Source of the DNA: Baylisascaris procyonis
Lineage: Eukaryota; Nematoda; Chromadorea; Rhabditida; Ascarididae
NCBI GenBank assembly: GCA_037389465.1
Contig: JAZARR010000230.1
Coordinates: forward strand, 3,410,001-3,474,000
Length of the DNA stretch: 64,000 nucleotides
Direction: 5' to 3'
The notes under the pieces were generated by a model. The model ran no database searches and was not told the DNA's origin. It was given only the letters and a program-made list of their open reading frames with translations. Made by a program: the position numbers and the translations under genes. Positions 31,701-48,322 of this stretch are shown here, piece after piece. How positions within the stretch are numbered: the stretch's first letter is position 1; every line of letters starts with the position of its first letter.

Positions 31701-33335
31701 ATTATTTTTCAGCATAAACGAACTATCAAATTAAATATAGTAAAAAAATATGACAAATAAATGTGTGAAATTAAATATATGAAATTAAATCAAATAATAA
31801 ATATGTAAAATATTAAAAAAATTAAAATCTTAATGACTAATACATTGTTTAGAATTATAATAAATTATCAGCGAAAGTGAAATTTAGATTGAATGCTACT
31901 AAGCGTTAACTTATTCTATAACTTATTTAAGCCCACGCGCCTAATAGCACGGCTAATGACACCTTTCAATGAATAAATATGGGCAGCGCAATTGTTGCTA
32001 AGCGATATAATAAGGGAATGACAGTAGTGGAAATCAACATGTAAACAACAAGAAACACTTCAATTTTACCCAAAACAATAAGAATCATTGATCAACTTCA
32101 AAAAAAAAAACGACAAGCGTTGCTGATTGCCACATAATAATAAATATAACTCCTTATCACCATTGTTAATTTGGGCCACCGCTGAGCGAAAAAAAAATTA
32201 CAAATAAAAATACATGTAAAATATATCATAAAGGAATTTTACTAATAAAATACAATAAACTCATAAATATGTGCATTGGAGACATTTTTATTTATGTAAA
32301 ATTTAGTCTAAATTAAAATAGAATTTTTTAATGGATGAAAATAAACAATGGAAATATTAAAGAAAATTGCTTTGTAGATTCATTTTGAAGCGTTTATTGC
32401 TATTGGTAAATTGAGAAACAAAAAATAAAACCCACTCGATCAATCATTTTTTTATCAATTTTTTTTTTTAAACTGGACTTTGAAAATCAGAAAAAATGTT
32501 TTTTTTTATTGAGGCGTAAAGAAATATTGCTTTCAAAAAAGTTGAATATATTGACAACAATCTAGATTGTTATCAAATGAAAAGTTTATTACTAACTCTC
32601 CAGTGAGTACGTCGCATAATTACATTTAAAAAAAAACTGAATGAATAAACTTATCAGCGAAAATTGCAAAAAAAGTACTTTCTACTATATCATAATCGTA
32701 GCGCGAATCGGCAGTTCACTATTTTTATTAGACATTCCGCTGCTGCGATTATGAGAAGTATCGCTGATCAGTCTATAGGATTGAAATAACATCAAAGCAT
32801 TATTGCTTGCTGAATTTCTGTGAGTAAATTAATTTTTACAATTTCTTATAACTTAACTTGATACTGATGAATGCAACTGAAAGTGAACTTCTAATTGTTT
32901 CCCAAATTCGATTTCAAAATTTGTATGTTTAAACTCGAGAAGAGACGAATAAACACAGATATCAATTAGCAGATCATACTCTTATGGATAGATTCGGATC
33001 CATACAATGGGAAGAATTCTTATCGTCAATTATACCAATATGCAATCCGCTCGACGTTCGATGTGCAATATGTATTGCGATATTGTAATCGCTTAAATAT
33101 ACAACTATTTTCTCTTGATGATTTTATTTTTCATTTATTAAGTGCGATCATATGCATATTTTGTGTAACATAAATCCGGTAATTAACTTTCGAAAATAGA
33201 AAGTACGAACGGCTTTTTTTAATTGGTCGTTATTAGCATTTTTATAAGTGAGTGGATCGTAGTGAGAAAAAGGGCTTTTGGAGTAGAATTGAAGCAATAG
33301 ATCGGAGAAGAAAATGCAACCACGGAGTTGAATAA

Positions 33336-33337
<2 letters not shown>
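28767..33337. other. No supported gene
   Basis: 29.45-30.45 kb is clearly less AT-rich but full of stops in all frames. 30.5-33.3 kb is very AT-rich. Confidence 0.5.

Positions 33338-33407
<70 letters not shown>
33338..33407. repeat. (TA)n microsatellite
   Basis: Uninterrupted TA tract of about 70 bases. Confidence 0.97.
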
Positions 33408-35987
<2,580 letters not shown>

Positions 35988-36978
35988 GCTAAACGATAGT
36001 CGATTAGAATGTTCCGGTTATGATACTAACAGCGCTGCAGATATTAGCCGAAATGAACTTTTCGATGCAATAAGGGCACATTAATTAGTAACCTTTGATG
36101 CATATTCCAAATGGCGATATCGCGTATGCAAAATAATAAGTGCACTTCCAAAAGTGTATTATTGGAATTTTAATAAGAGAGGCAAGTGCCAATTTGCATC
36201 TCCGATTGCCTCATATATCCATTGTATGTCTATTTCATTCATGTTCACTCCTTATAAAGCATTCAGCCAACAAGTTTGCTCAATCATACAAACCTTCCTA
36301 TTCAGTAGTTTCTACTCTATTCAAATGAGCACTACGATTAGTGGCTGAAAAATAAGACTACCTTAAAGAGCCTTCAATATAGTTTATAAAATCTTTTCTG
36401 CCAACTATTGACAGCTCTCTTTATTATTACGACTATTGGCATATCAGAGAAGGATATTAGAAGCATGTGCTCCTTTCTTTCTCTCCCCATCTCCTATTCC
36501 TTCCCATGCTCATTCTTAAGTGGTAATAAAATTTTAGTAGTTTTTGGATATTTCTTCAACAATTTTATCGAAGAGTAAAAAAGATGTAAGAAATTTTCCA
36601 TTGATTAAGCTGTCGTTCTAAACTTGTTGGCAAAATTTTATTTTTGTTAGCAAAATCCATAAAATTCTTCTTTTAATATTCCAAAATTTTTCAGCTATAC
36701 CTTTCTCTTTGCATCAACGTCTCTTTTTACCTAATCAATTCCCTCATTCCAAAGAATAATCATAGATATGCCATTAAACAACGGATATAATAATACAGTA
36801 AAATACTTTCCATTGCTATTTCATTCACAATAACTTCAATCAACGCTCTCCTCGATGAAATCTTCGCAACTCTTTTATTTGTCTCCTTACTGAACATAAT
36901 TTCATCGTTGCCATTATTTCTTCACTTAGCCGCTTAGCACTTCAATAAATTTTCGTACGTGAAAGAGATTGGTATGAA

Positions 36979-37090
36979 TTATCGAGTTGTTGCATTACAC
37001 AATTGCAGTTCAAGTGTAATGCATTGCAAATCGCTTTATCGAATTATTCCATTATATAATTGCAATTCGAGTGTAATGCAATTGCAAATC
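36979..37090. repeat. Tandem duplication, about 57-bp period, each with a hairpin
   Basis: Copies 36979-37033 and 37036-37090. The first holds CATTACAC...GTGTAATG arms around AATTGCAGTTCAA; the second keeps GTGTAATG but its left arm has diverged. Confidence 0.8.
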
Positions 37091-37383
37091 GTACGATAAT
37101 TGCAAACGAAAATATACAATTGTGAATGCATCGTAAGAAAAGATTTATTTCTTAGAAGCGTTTAACGCTAACAGTTGTGTAAACGAACAAGACGTATGGT
37201 TGAGTGATAGTTGCAAGATTCGATATCAACACATTTACGAACTCTTAGATCGGCATTAATTTATAGAGCCACTTAGAGATGCGATTAAATGGCGTTTCTA
37301 TCGTTGCGAATTGAGCCGCCTCTCATTTTTACCTGGCTGATGTTTATTTCACTTAACACTAATCCTTCCCACGCTAATATAGT

Positions 37384-37470
37384 TTATCACAATTCACCTG
37401 CACTTATCTTCGTTATCACAACTCAGCTACACCTGTCTTTTTTATCGCAATTTACCTACACTAATCTACG
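37384..37470. repeat. 29-bp minisatellite, three units
   Basis: Units 37384-37412, 37413-37441 and 37442-37470, all 29 bases and starting TTATC(A/G)CAA, with degenerate partial copies on both sides. Confidence 0.8.
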
Positions 37471-37990
37471 TTGTCAATCCACTCAACTAAATAGCCTTTA
37501 TAGATTCATATCAGCACAAACTTTTATCATTCATCTATTGCCTCAGTGCCCATATAAATAGACAATTATATATGCGAATGAATGTTGAGGAAATAGAAAT
37601 TTCTCTGAGAGAAATTGATGGTTTTGAATACAATATTCAACGCAATGCTTCTTCGTTATTATATTTGAGCTAAATTTTTATAAAAGTAAAAATTAAAAAA
37701 TTCCTCTTATTCTTTTCTTCAAGAATATATATTTACTGTCAGCAATCATTTTTGTTTACATTAATGATGCATTTATTCTATACTGATAAATGATGATATG
37801 AATTGATTATTTGCGAATATACAAGCGAGAAAAAAAAAGACAATATTTGTTTAGAGAGTGATAAGCAAAAAATAAGTATGCTTTTTGAATATTCCAACAA
37901 ATCATCAAATATCATATCAGTATAATGTTTAAACAATATTTTTGAGATCAGGGGGGGGGGTTCCTAAAATCAATGATTTGGAAGAGAGCA

Positions 37991-38095
37991 ATTAGAAACT
38001 TGAAAGTCTGACGGTTTGAAGATTCAGTGGTTAAAAATTTGAAGGTCTCATGTTTGGAAGATTAGAAAGTTAGAAATTTGAAGGGTTCCATCTTG
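37991..38095. repeat. About 39-bp minisatellite, 2.7 units
   Basis: Units start at 37991, 38029 and 38068. They share GTTAGAAATTTGAAGG and GTTTGGAAGATT words. Confidence 0.7.
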
Positions 38096-38905
38096 ATGCA
38101 GTAATTAAAATCTCTATGGATTTTCATCTGCCATAGCAATCATCTCTTAAAGCACCCAATATATGAATGAGAATTTATATTTTTTCAAATGTTCGATGAA
38201 AATAAATCCGCTAAAAGTATCTTTCGAACGGTTTTATTACACAAATTTCGGCTTATTGAAATAAACAAGATTAACGCAATCATTTGAATGCATTGCCTTA
38301 TCTACAGTAAGTTAGCTTATCATAGACGCGCCAGGACGATAACGCAATCAGTTATAGATTCGTTCACAGAATCATGACCTTATATAAATTATCACTAAGC
38401 AAATTCATGACCTTCTTAAATTTTCTTATACGATAATTTTCTCTATAATTCTTTCCCATAGTTCTCTAATCTTTCCCATCATGCGACATCATAACCAGTC
38501 AGTCGTTTTAACCCTCTCAAGACGCTAGTTTAAATATTCCTTGAAAATATTTTGAATGATAAGCAAGAGAGAGGAAAAATATTTCGATAACAAAGACAAA
38601 CATTCTCAACTTTGTCATAAGCAAACGAAATGTGAAAACAATTACCCATTTTCCTTTCAAAACCTTTCAAAAAATGAGTGCACGATGCAGACCTGAGCAA
38701 ATAGACAAACTAGTTGCATCTAATCTTATTAGAAGGAAACGCTCATAGAGCAATGTGCTGTTTGCACAGATGGGACAACTTTCGACCTTGCGTGCAGCAC
38801 TCTACCTCATTTGCGCAATTATTTGGAACCCTAACTGAGACACACGCCACCACATCATGTCAACGGATTTAGTGAAACATCACAAACAGTCCTTCGCGTA
38901 TATCC

Positions 38906-38932
38906 TTACATATTATATTCCTACATATTTCG

Positions 38933-38980
<48 letters not shown>

Positions 38981-39051
38981 TAGATAGATAGATAGATAGA
39001 TAGACAGATAGATAGATATATCCGCGAAATATGTAGGAATATAATATGTAA
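38906..39051. repeat. 35-bp perfect inverted repeat with TA/GATA core
   Basis: Arms 38906-38940 and 39017-39051 are exact reverse complements over 35 bases. They contain TTTCGCGGATATA and its complement. The 76-base centre is (TA)n followed by (GATA)n. Flanks show no target-site duplication. Confidence 0.93.
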
Positions 39052-40395
39052 ACTTGTATTCATTTTACTCCAATTACTTTTTTATTTTCACCGCCCAGGT
39101 TGCAAGAAACAACTGATTAATGGAAGATTAGCACATATGTTAATCAAAACATGAATGCATTATTTTGTACATTTATTATTTATTCTCAAATTGTGTAAAT
39201 GCCTCATCAAATGAAATCGTTGCTAAAGCGCATATCGGGACCACCAACTTCTATTCCTTCATCCACCTTTCCTACTGTACTGTATAGCAATGTGTCTGTA
39301 TACACTTCTTTTTCTACTACCATTTCTAATGAAATGTTCGGGTTTTATCCGGATGACCATTACTCTAACTATTGGAATTTCTGAATTTTCTCTCTCACAC
39401 CCGTCCCTTTGAAATATGCTGCTTACAAATCCCATAATCTCTTCTTAATTAATGAAAAGGTGAGTACGCTTACCTGGCCGTTTTTATTCACCTCACAGGA
39501 ACAGAAAATAGCCTAAGCAATAGCTTAAATCAGAGGCTATTCTCTTAACTAAACGTTGGTTCCATCGAACATATCGAATAATAATATCATCGATCCATCA
39601 ATATTGTTATAAGAAAAGCGATGTGGATCAGCGTTTTTTTCCACAATCGGTCAAAAACATTACTTGAAGAATTGTTTGCTAGTCTCTGCAGTAAATTACC
39701 CCCTATATCATTATGTATAAATCGGCGTTCTACGTTTAAACATCGTGCGTCGAGTGAAATTTTCTCATTTATTTAATTAATTTTTAAATTCCGAACAAAA
39801 ATTCAAAATATTGCGTAGATTGAGGTGATAAAAAACGGAAATTTTGAACTATTTTATTGCATCTACCGAATTCAAACATGGATATTGAAGAAAGTCGTTC
39901 GATCGGACAGAGCATTTTATCTGAATAACTGATTTATACGGCTTGAATATAATGAAATGTTTGCATGATGGGTGTACATTTGTGAAGATGATTGCATATC
40001 ACACAATTGGACACTTCAAACACACCGATTTGACATGTTCTGATGGTTACTATTTGTTAATGTTGATCAACCATGACTATAGCGATTGTTTGTGATCATC
40101 ACATCAGAGACATCACAACGAATGATGCAAATGAAGAGGAAAGGTGCCCTACATTTATGCATGCTACCGCTAATTACCGCAGGTGTAGCAGCTCATTTGC
40201 GGCACTTTCACCATATTCTCCATTCAATTACGCACTTCGATTAGTGAGTGTGTACCCCTTGCGTCATGCATAATCAACACAATATGCTCTTCCAAATTAT
40301 TGCTGTGGTTTGCAACGAATGTGGATATGACAGTTGGGGACTAGGTAGGCTCGCTATTACCGGATCGCAGTGAAAATAAAGGTCCGGACCTCTAC

Positions 40396-40463
40396 GATCG
40401 GATTGTACTGGAATTGAATGCTCGATCCACCATGATTAGATTGTATCGGACTTGAATACTCGA
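40396..40463. repeat. 38-bp tandem duplication
   Basis: GATCGGATTGTACTGGAATT... at 40396 and GATTAGATTGTATCGGACTT... at 40434. Confidence 0.7.
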
Positions 40464-40565
40464 GTGTTTTATAGAGGATGAGTGCATTAAATTTATCGAC
40501 GGGCTCATCGTATCCCATCATATGAATAGATCCGTTGGAAATTAATTGTATAGTTACCACAGACT

Positions 40566-40775
40566 AACGTTCAATATGTGTGAACAAGAAAACATCTAAG
40601 TTTTTTGTGCTGTTCGAATGTTGATTGTCTTTAAATGTCGAATGTCTTTATTATAAATGTATTGGTGTCTCGCAGTAAATCACATAATTAAATTATTTTT
40701 CAATTCTATTTATATTATAGAAATAATTATAATTCCATTTCAACGTTCAATATGTGTGAGCAAGAAACACCTAAG
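40566..40775. repeat. Direct repeat, about 34 bp, 176 bases apart
   Basis: AACGTTCAATATGTGTGARC followed by AAGAAA..C.CCTAAG at 40566-40600 and 40742-40775. Confidence 0.8.
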
Positions 40776-43217
40776 AAATTATATAATTAATAATAAATAA
40801 TTCCATTTCCAATTTTAATTTCATTTAAGTAAGATTAGGAATGTTTAGAATAACATAGTTGATGATTTATATTATATTCGTTATAGTCGAGTTTTGAATG
40901 GAATAAATTGTTATCAATGGGCGCTTTATTTCGAAGTCATCGAAAAGTATCATAATATCCACTTTGAATGAATTTATCTCTATTGAGCGGAATTTGAATT
41001 TCCATTCCATACGGAAATTAAAATTTTCATTAAGAGATCATCTGAAACTTTTGCGCTGCGCAAAGAAATGCATTATGATAACCTCCCAATATACCCACTA
41101 TTCAGTGAAAAAGAAAGCATTTCGCTTAAGATGAATGATTTTTGAAACGTGAAACATATTTCGCTTCAGAAAATTTTTCTGTTAATATCAATCAACGGAA
41201 AAATTCAATCAACATTTGAGGTATATTTAGAGTAGAGCAGATATGATAATTGATAACAATATTCGTATAAGTGATTCAGCTATTGAAAATGACAAAAAAG
41301 TCTCTTATCAGTGTATTTCGATACTAGTTTTAGTACACTGCTGCACCCATAGCAGCACTGTACTATTTCGACAAACATAGAAAAGTCACCTGATCCGTAT
41401 AGTAAACAACATTGGGATAGTGATAAAATTGGCCATGGCTCAGTAATTCGCTTCCCTCTCGTTCACTCCTGGAAAAAAATATTCCTCAAATTTACTATTA
41501 ATTGCTTACATCTTTTCACTTAATAAATGAATGTTTTATTGTTTTTGCAAATATCTTATTATAGCCCAGAGTGTGCACCCTCTGTCCATCGCATTCCGCA
41601 ACGTATGCTTCTGCATCGTATTCCGGAATGCATAATTCTCTCTGTTGCACCTCGAAATGTAATCAGTCCTCCTTCTTGTATTTCGGAACGGTATCCCCTC
41701 TCTCCATGTTCTCGGATATATGATATCAGTGAAAGATAAATTTTTTTGCGCAATTTCAAACAGATATACACAAATTAAATGAAAAAGAATTCAATGGTTT
41801 CATTGCACGGTTACCGGAAGATGTCAACAAAAATTGTTTGAGAGACGAGGGGAACTCTTGAGGCGATCAAGCTCACAATCGCGGTGCCCTCCACGTCTGA
41901 AGTGATTGATGAGGGCTTCTTTAGAGTTTCAACAATCAGTCTGATATGGTCATCGAGTGTCTTTTTGATGATGCCCTCAACCAACGATCATTATCACCTA
42001 TAATTTCTCTATTTTCATAAATATAACAATTATATCCGTTTATTTATGCAAATATGTCACATGTTATGTGCATCACTTTTCGTTTTTGAGAAATTAAGTA
42101 AAGCAATATTATGCGTCGCTTGAAAACGGGCTGATTTCCTTAAACTTTTTTTGGCTATATCCTTCCAGAAAAAAAAGTCGCTGAGATGAAATAAAAACCA
42201 CTTGAAACGAAAAAAGATAAAGTCATTTTGTGTGAAAACTGATTTCTCACGCATTTAAAAAAGAAAAAAAAAACAAAACATCTAAATAGAAAGAACATTA
42301 TATCGCAAAATATCATTTTACTTGATCGGATTTATATTATTTTACAAGTAAATAGACTAAAAATTCGGTAAAAATGATGAAGAAAAAGGGAGAGAATTAT
42401 AAATTCTGGTGATGGGGTGGTGTTTTACTATTCGCCTCTATTGCAACTACATGATGACCACATCGACAAACCAAATAGTGGAAAAATTTAAAAAAAAACA
42501 AATTACTGCCTTACTATGATAAGAGAAACTATATTTGGTGCTTAACATAAATAACGATGGACCAATTTTATTAACTTTGCAACAAAACTGAACAACTCAA
42601 TTCATTATGGAAAACATTCAAGAATGGCGAATAATCATCAATGAATCCAATAAAATCGGTATTTTCTGGAAGATTCAATAATATCGCATCCCTCTTAGCT
42701 CATATCAACAATAATTTCCATAATCGCAGCAAATGTATCAAATTCTATTACCTCAACAACTAAAGAAAACTTTTATGTTGTCGCAATATTGCATTCATAA
42801 CCTCATTCTCCATTTTTTTCAAAATTCACTTCTTATATAGCACTTATATTTAAAGTGCTAAATTAAAATATGTACATTATGCGGGTAAAAGAAGACAATT
42901 TTCGAAAAACGTTGCCGAAACTCAAAAAATACCCGAAACAGAGGAGTTCAACAAAAAATGAGTTTTGATTCAGACGCCAATGAAGACACTACCGGAAATG
43001 AAGAAGCGTGTAGATATCATAAAGGACCAAAAGGGCAAATTGAACAATAATGTATGAGATGGAACAATGCTAAGAAGTAGGCATCCCATCGGAATTGGCA
43101 ATTATCACCCACAATCACCATACGTTCATTTAGAGTGACTTGTGATCATTCAAACATATAAAAGAACGATGACTTATGCAACATCCACTAAAAATGTAAG
43201 AGATACAGCAAAGGGAA

Positions 43218-46200
43218 TTAGTGCGATACATCCATACTTTCAATGATGTCATATTTGATTTCCTTCTGCTTCAATACCTTCGTCGAACCAGGCTTAAACT
43301 TGTAGTCCAGATCGATTGGCTCGGGACGCACGCAAAATTCAGGAATCACCGGTCCCTATAAAATCTTTCTTGAACAAACTCAGTCCGCCTAGATATTCCA
43401 CTTGGGTGAAAGATGGATAAGAGGGCAGAAGGATGGAAGAGGTAAAGCAAGGAGTGCAGGCTATCTCATCGGGTGTCCACTGCCCATCAGGAAGGAAGGA
43501 GTACCTAATGCCGAAAACTAGGTTTCGCATTAAAAGATAAGAATATCCTCGCTAATAGATACGAACAAGATTGCCACTTTCCGTAATTCATCGGTGACAA
43601 AAGGAAAGTTCATCGAAGAGCCATCCTGCCGCTACAACCCTTCCTTTCCACCTTTTTCAGAATTTATTACATATTTAAACATGCCTTCAACAAGCTAAAC
43701 AAGTACTTCGCACATTTCCTTTCCTTAAACATCTGCACTCAAATTCTTAAATTCTTTTCTCTAAAGAAACGAACAAAAATCTATTTGTATCTCAAACACC
43801 TAAATTTGGCAAAATGCTAAATTATGACGAAGAATGAAAATACAATGGAATACATTAACAATGAATTCCACTCAGTTATTTCTACTCCACAGTGCACTGG
43901 CCATGACACTAACAACAATTCGAATAAGCACAACTCTCACAGATGGATTCTATTCTAAAAGTTTCTATTTCCAGGTCAGAACGCCTTAAAATAAACAGCA
44001 TCAGTCACCAATGTTGTTGTTAATATTGTCGCCTTTGTTCTATTTCCAATTTAACTTAAAACGCAGCTCCCCACTTTTGAATCATCCTGTATTACCATCT
44101 TCAGCATTTTCGCAAGAACAAAATCCACCTAATATCCGCCTTACATGATAACTAAAAGAAGCACCTTGAATGTAGTTGTATCACGGGTGATTATGACGAA
44201 GTTGAGAGTGTTGCCCGATGCATTGTCACCGTGCATACCTGCTTGCAGAGCTCGCTGCACCAACTCGCATGCTTCCTCCTCCTTCAAAACAACAAATTCA
44301 ACTTTATAACAGTCGCCTTAAATTTGAAGGACATCTAGATCGGGGAAATAAATCCCCGAAACATGAATAAAACATGATGAAATTTAACAGGTGAAAATCT
44401 TGCAGGTCTACACCTAGCAACCTTGTCCAAGAGGAAGAAAATTAAAACGGATATAATTAGTCAGCTTCATATATCAAAAGAAGCTGAACTCAACGAATTA
44501 AAGAAGCAGTAGAGAAAAACTTCTTTTTTGACATTTTGTAGCAGAAAATATACTTTCTCGCCTCATTATCCCTACCTTGATTAGATTGCTGCACACAATT
44601 TGAATAGACCTACAAATGATGAGGGGAATAGCAGTTTTTAGCAGCAAAAGAAAAGAGAGTATTTAACGAACTTACATTCATACCGAATTTAAAGTCGCGT
44701 TCGAGGATCGAAATGGCTGCATAACTACCCGAACCCATTGAAGCGTAAGGCTTACTCATAGTTGTTCCATTCGCTGAACACTGCAAAAAAATATTTGCTA
44801 GCATGTGCAGCATATTACACGTATAAGTAATGTAGAGGAACGGAATATCTCATCAGATAAGTTTGGACAGAAGCTGCACAACGTTAAGCTTCTTACCTAC
44901 AGAGGAAGTCAATTATGCCCAAAGAGGTCTAAACTATCATCGAATTTACGGAAAGTTTAGTTCGAAGCATAGCTCAGGCACAATGTTATCAAAAATGCAG
45001 AAATGCGACAGAGGAGTTGTTATGATGTGCATTTCTGCAGTTTTCCTCACCGCATTAACCAATTTCATGAACTACCAACAGAAGACGCAACGTAATAAAT
45101 ACTTATACGTTAGTATGTAGCACATTATATCAGCTGATTTATAGAGAAAGCTAAAAAATGGAAATATTTACTGACGATATGAGGTATAGCAGAATTCCCA
45201 CCACAAAGGATCGAAAGTTTTCTCTCCTTTTTTAGAACTTACAGAACGCATATTAAGATTTCGCACAAAGTGATTATCCTAACGAATTATTCAGGAAATT
45301 CCCTTAGGAAAATCGCTTCTTCTTCTTCCCTCCCCCACCGCAATCATGATTTCCTCTTTTCAAGTTAAAATTTTGCGCGTGGCACATATCAGTGATAGTG
45401 AAATCCAATGCAGCATTCCGTCAAAAACAATGAGCAAAAGAAATGGATTCATCATTAAGAATAAAGAGCTGCAAAATGCCTCGAAATTCACTGCTACTTC
45501 TTGTAACATCAGATTTTTCTGCCTTCGAATTCAATAGACGCATATCAAACCTCATATAAATGTGGCCCAGTTGGATCGACGCCACCAATAAGAAGATAGG
45601 CACCGATATATCCCATATATTGAAAAAGATGTTGTTTTGCTCTGCGAACAGCTGTTATAACACGAGCCTTCTTACCGGTATTGAGTTCAAGTAGACGCAA
45701 CTGCGCCGATAACATTTTTGTCACCTGCAAAACATCAAACGTTTCAATTCAGAAATTATTTTCACAGTATAGTACGATCGGAACTAATGAAAGTGCATAG
45801 CATCTACAATAAATAACACTTATGAATTGCACCATCATCAACAGAGATGTCGCATATTCGTGCCGATTCCTCCGTTTAGCACATCACATGATGCATCCCG
45901 CCTAGATCGAGTGGAATAAACTGCAAAGATTAGCATAACTTCACTAAACTAATTTCATATCATATGCATCCCCCTAGATCGAGTTTCTTCACTAAATTTC
46001 CAAAAAAATTGTTGATTTCTTTCAAGAACTCTTCTCCGTACTTTCAATAATGTTTCGTTTTCTTATCAATGTTTTACTTGAGTAAATGCTAATAATTTGT
46101 TATTAAGTGATGTTCTATGTTAGTATAATAATTCACTATTTACTGTCACTTCGTGGTGACTGCTCTAAAATTTGCATATGGTGATAAATACTTCTCACCA

Positions 46201-46595
46201 ATCTTGTTTGAATGAACACACTGAAAATATTTAGGATATATATTCGGATTAAACAATGGAAGCAGAACAATAGCAATAGGATACTGGAACAAGGAGGTAG
46301 TATGGCTTTGATTCGATTAAAAGAAGGCAAATTAAACCATGATTGATATTTCGGAAATGTCTGTTCTGTAATGAGATAGGGACAAGTTATTGTGATTTGA
46401 AAATTAAAACTAACAAAAACAGATATTAAAAATGTAGTAAAACATATGCAAAATATTCGTATCATGTAGGGGGTCAATAAATACTCGGAATATACTTCGT
46501 TAAACGTAGAGCGACCATCAGCAATGACTCTTTAAGCGATTTGAAAATGTGAAACAGTTTCACAAAACTTAACCCAATTGACCAAAAGCGATTAC

Positions 46596-46658
<63 letters not shown>

Positions 46659-47471
46659 GTGAGTATAGGTAAGTGCAAAAAGGCATCATGTCGCCATGAT
46701 GAGTCTTGTAGAGGGAATATGCATGACGATACAAGAATAAAGATGAAACCTGATCAAGGTCGGCAGCCGTTCCAGCACCACATGCGAACATGGATTCTGT
46801 CAGCTTGTGCACCTTGGTGCAATGTTTGTCTGCGATGATATTACCAGCCGTTGCCCGTGAATCTGCTCCCATCACTAATCCATCCTATAAAACACAATTC
46901 TCTTGCTATCACACCCTCTAAACAATCAACTCTCCACATGCAATAAACTCTTGAACGATGAGTTGAAATAAAATAAGGGATAGTAAAACAATAACATCGA
47001 TACAAAACAAAACTCTATTCGTTAAACGTGTTTAACATTCGGAATAACATCATGGGGTATATGCAAAAACGCTCAACGGTCTTAAATTGCGTTTGCCTGC
47101 ATTCTCCTTGTAAACGCAAAAGCAAACTGCACGCGCAAGGAAAGCGCTTATAAAATTAAGGACACAAAGGCCAAGTAAGTTGAGAGCAATGATAGGTGAC
47201 TCCGACATCAAATTCCTCTGAATTCGTTTGCACAATAATCAACACTTCGCAACTAATTCACCAACGGCTTAACATCTGTACCGATGAAACAAGCGTACTT
47301 CTTCGAGCACAATCGTACCTTGTAGGTGGCCGCAACGATCGTCGTACCCGTGCTACGAAGTGTGGGTGGTTTAACACCCATCTCAGCCATTGCCATATTA
47401 CGTGCACAATTGGAAAAGTCGAATGCACCACCCCTACCCACTTCTAGCTGCGTCAATTTTGCATTCGCCAT
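43218..47471 (-). CDS. PSMB7: 20S proteasome subunit beta-2 (trypsin-like), complete, six exons
   Basis: Catalytic beta-2 subunit of the 20S proteasome, which cuts after basic residues in the core particle. Exons on the minus strand are 47471-47319, 46884-46750, 45724-45551, 44780-44676, 44281-44165 and 43355-43218, all with GT-AG borders and phase 0, giving 273 aa (human PSMB7 is 277). A 42-residue propeptide ends at Gly42 before the N-terminal nucleophile Thr43 (RSTG|TTIV). In mature numbering Asp17, Lys33, Ser129, Asp166 and Ser169 are present, as are the beta-2 features Gly45 and Asp53. The last exon matches the C-terminal arm that wraps beta-3. The start codon directly follows a TTTACAG acceptor, so a trans-splice site or a 5' UTR intron lies there. 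The exon 5 donor (GTGCTT) and acceptor (TTTTGAAG) are weak but keep frame. Identity is very secure; nematode naming would be pbs-2. Confidence 0.96.
46598..46655. repeat. (TA)n microsatellite in PSMB7 intron 2
   Basis: TA tract of 58 bases, about 95 bases from the exon 2 donor. Confidence 0.97.
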
Positions 47472-47478
47472 CTGTAAA
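47472..47478 (-). promoter_or_regulatory. 3' splice acceptor abutting the PSMB7 start codon
   Basis: TTTACAG on the minus strand ends at the base before the ATG. This is either a spliced-leader acceptor or the end of an intron in the 5' UTR. RNA evidence is needed to tell which. Confidence 0.6.
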
Positions 47479-47825
47479 CACATCATTAAGCTTATAAGTA
47501 TGTTTCATCGATGAAACCGCACTGATACGGCAACAAGTAAACAACTCTAAACGCTTACCTTAACATATATTCATAGGTGCTCCATTTCTAGACATGCTTC
47601 TATCCATCTGTGAAAGGAAATGTACGTTTCAATGCCTATTTCCCCATTTCGACAGTGATTTAACTTGAAATGAACAATAAAACTTCATCGAATTACTTAC
47701 TATATATTACCTCTAGAAAGTAATACGAAACAATCGACGTCCCCTAATGACGGTTACTGAACACGAACTTAAGGAACCTCGAGTAAACCGCAAAGCAACC
47801 ACCTTTAAATAGCACAATTCATACT

Positions 47826-48322
47826 AGTAACTATACCCACCCGCATGGGCAACTACCCATAAATATGCAACTTGTCGTAAACACTTCCAACTGCAAAATG
47901 AAAAATGCTGACATTGAAACGTTGGCTTATTGCCAGATTCTAAAATTCAAATTTGCTGTGAAATGCGTATAACAGCGATAAAATCACTTTGCTGGTGATT
48001 CTCATATTATTGAATAATCTTCTAAGACTTATAGTTATTTAGTAGATGAAGCATAGAACAATATATAAAAGCAATCTACTATATGCATAATATAAAGTAT
48101 GAAAACTGATACATTGAACGGTAAAAGATAAGTTAAATTAGTGTGTGTGTGTGTGTGTGATGTTGTTGTTTGATTTGTCATGAAATCTTTCTGCATATAT
48201 AGTGGTGTTCGATCTCTAGCAGGATCTCCAAATATAAAATGAAAGTCGACTCCGCTATTTTTATATTGAACGTTAACATACATATTTGTGGGTATTTGCC
48301 CAAGCGGGTGGGTATAGTTACT
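47826..48322. repeat. Diverged inverted repeat, 42-bp arms
   Basis: 47826-47867 and the complement of 48281-48322 are alike with about three or four mismatches, 413 bases apart. Both arms are open in the frame that reads SNYTHPxGQxPxNM. The outer minus copy continues open into YKNSGVDFHFIFGD..RDRTPLY. Confidence 0.8.
48141..48159. repeat. (GT)n microsatellite
   Basis: Nineteen bases of GT. Confidence 0.95.

Larger units (their letters stand above)
39052..43217. other. No supported gene; 3' flank of PSMB7
   Basis: Two short plus-strand frames are noted: 39199-39384 (61 codons, Ser/Thr/Pro rich, ending PDDHYSNYWNF) and 41527-41739 (70 codons with HRIP repeats). Neither has splice support or known relatives. 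Confidence 0.45.

Noticed and set aside
46136..46477. 113-codon minus ORF inside PSMB7 intron 2
   Set aside because: Hydrophobic and T-rich as expected from intron sequence; PSMB7 splicing is consistent without it.
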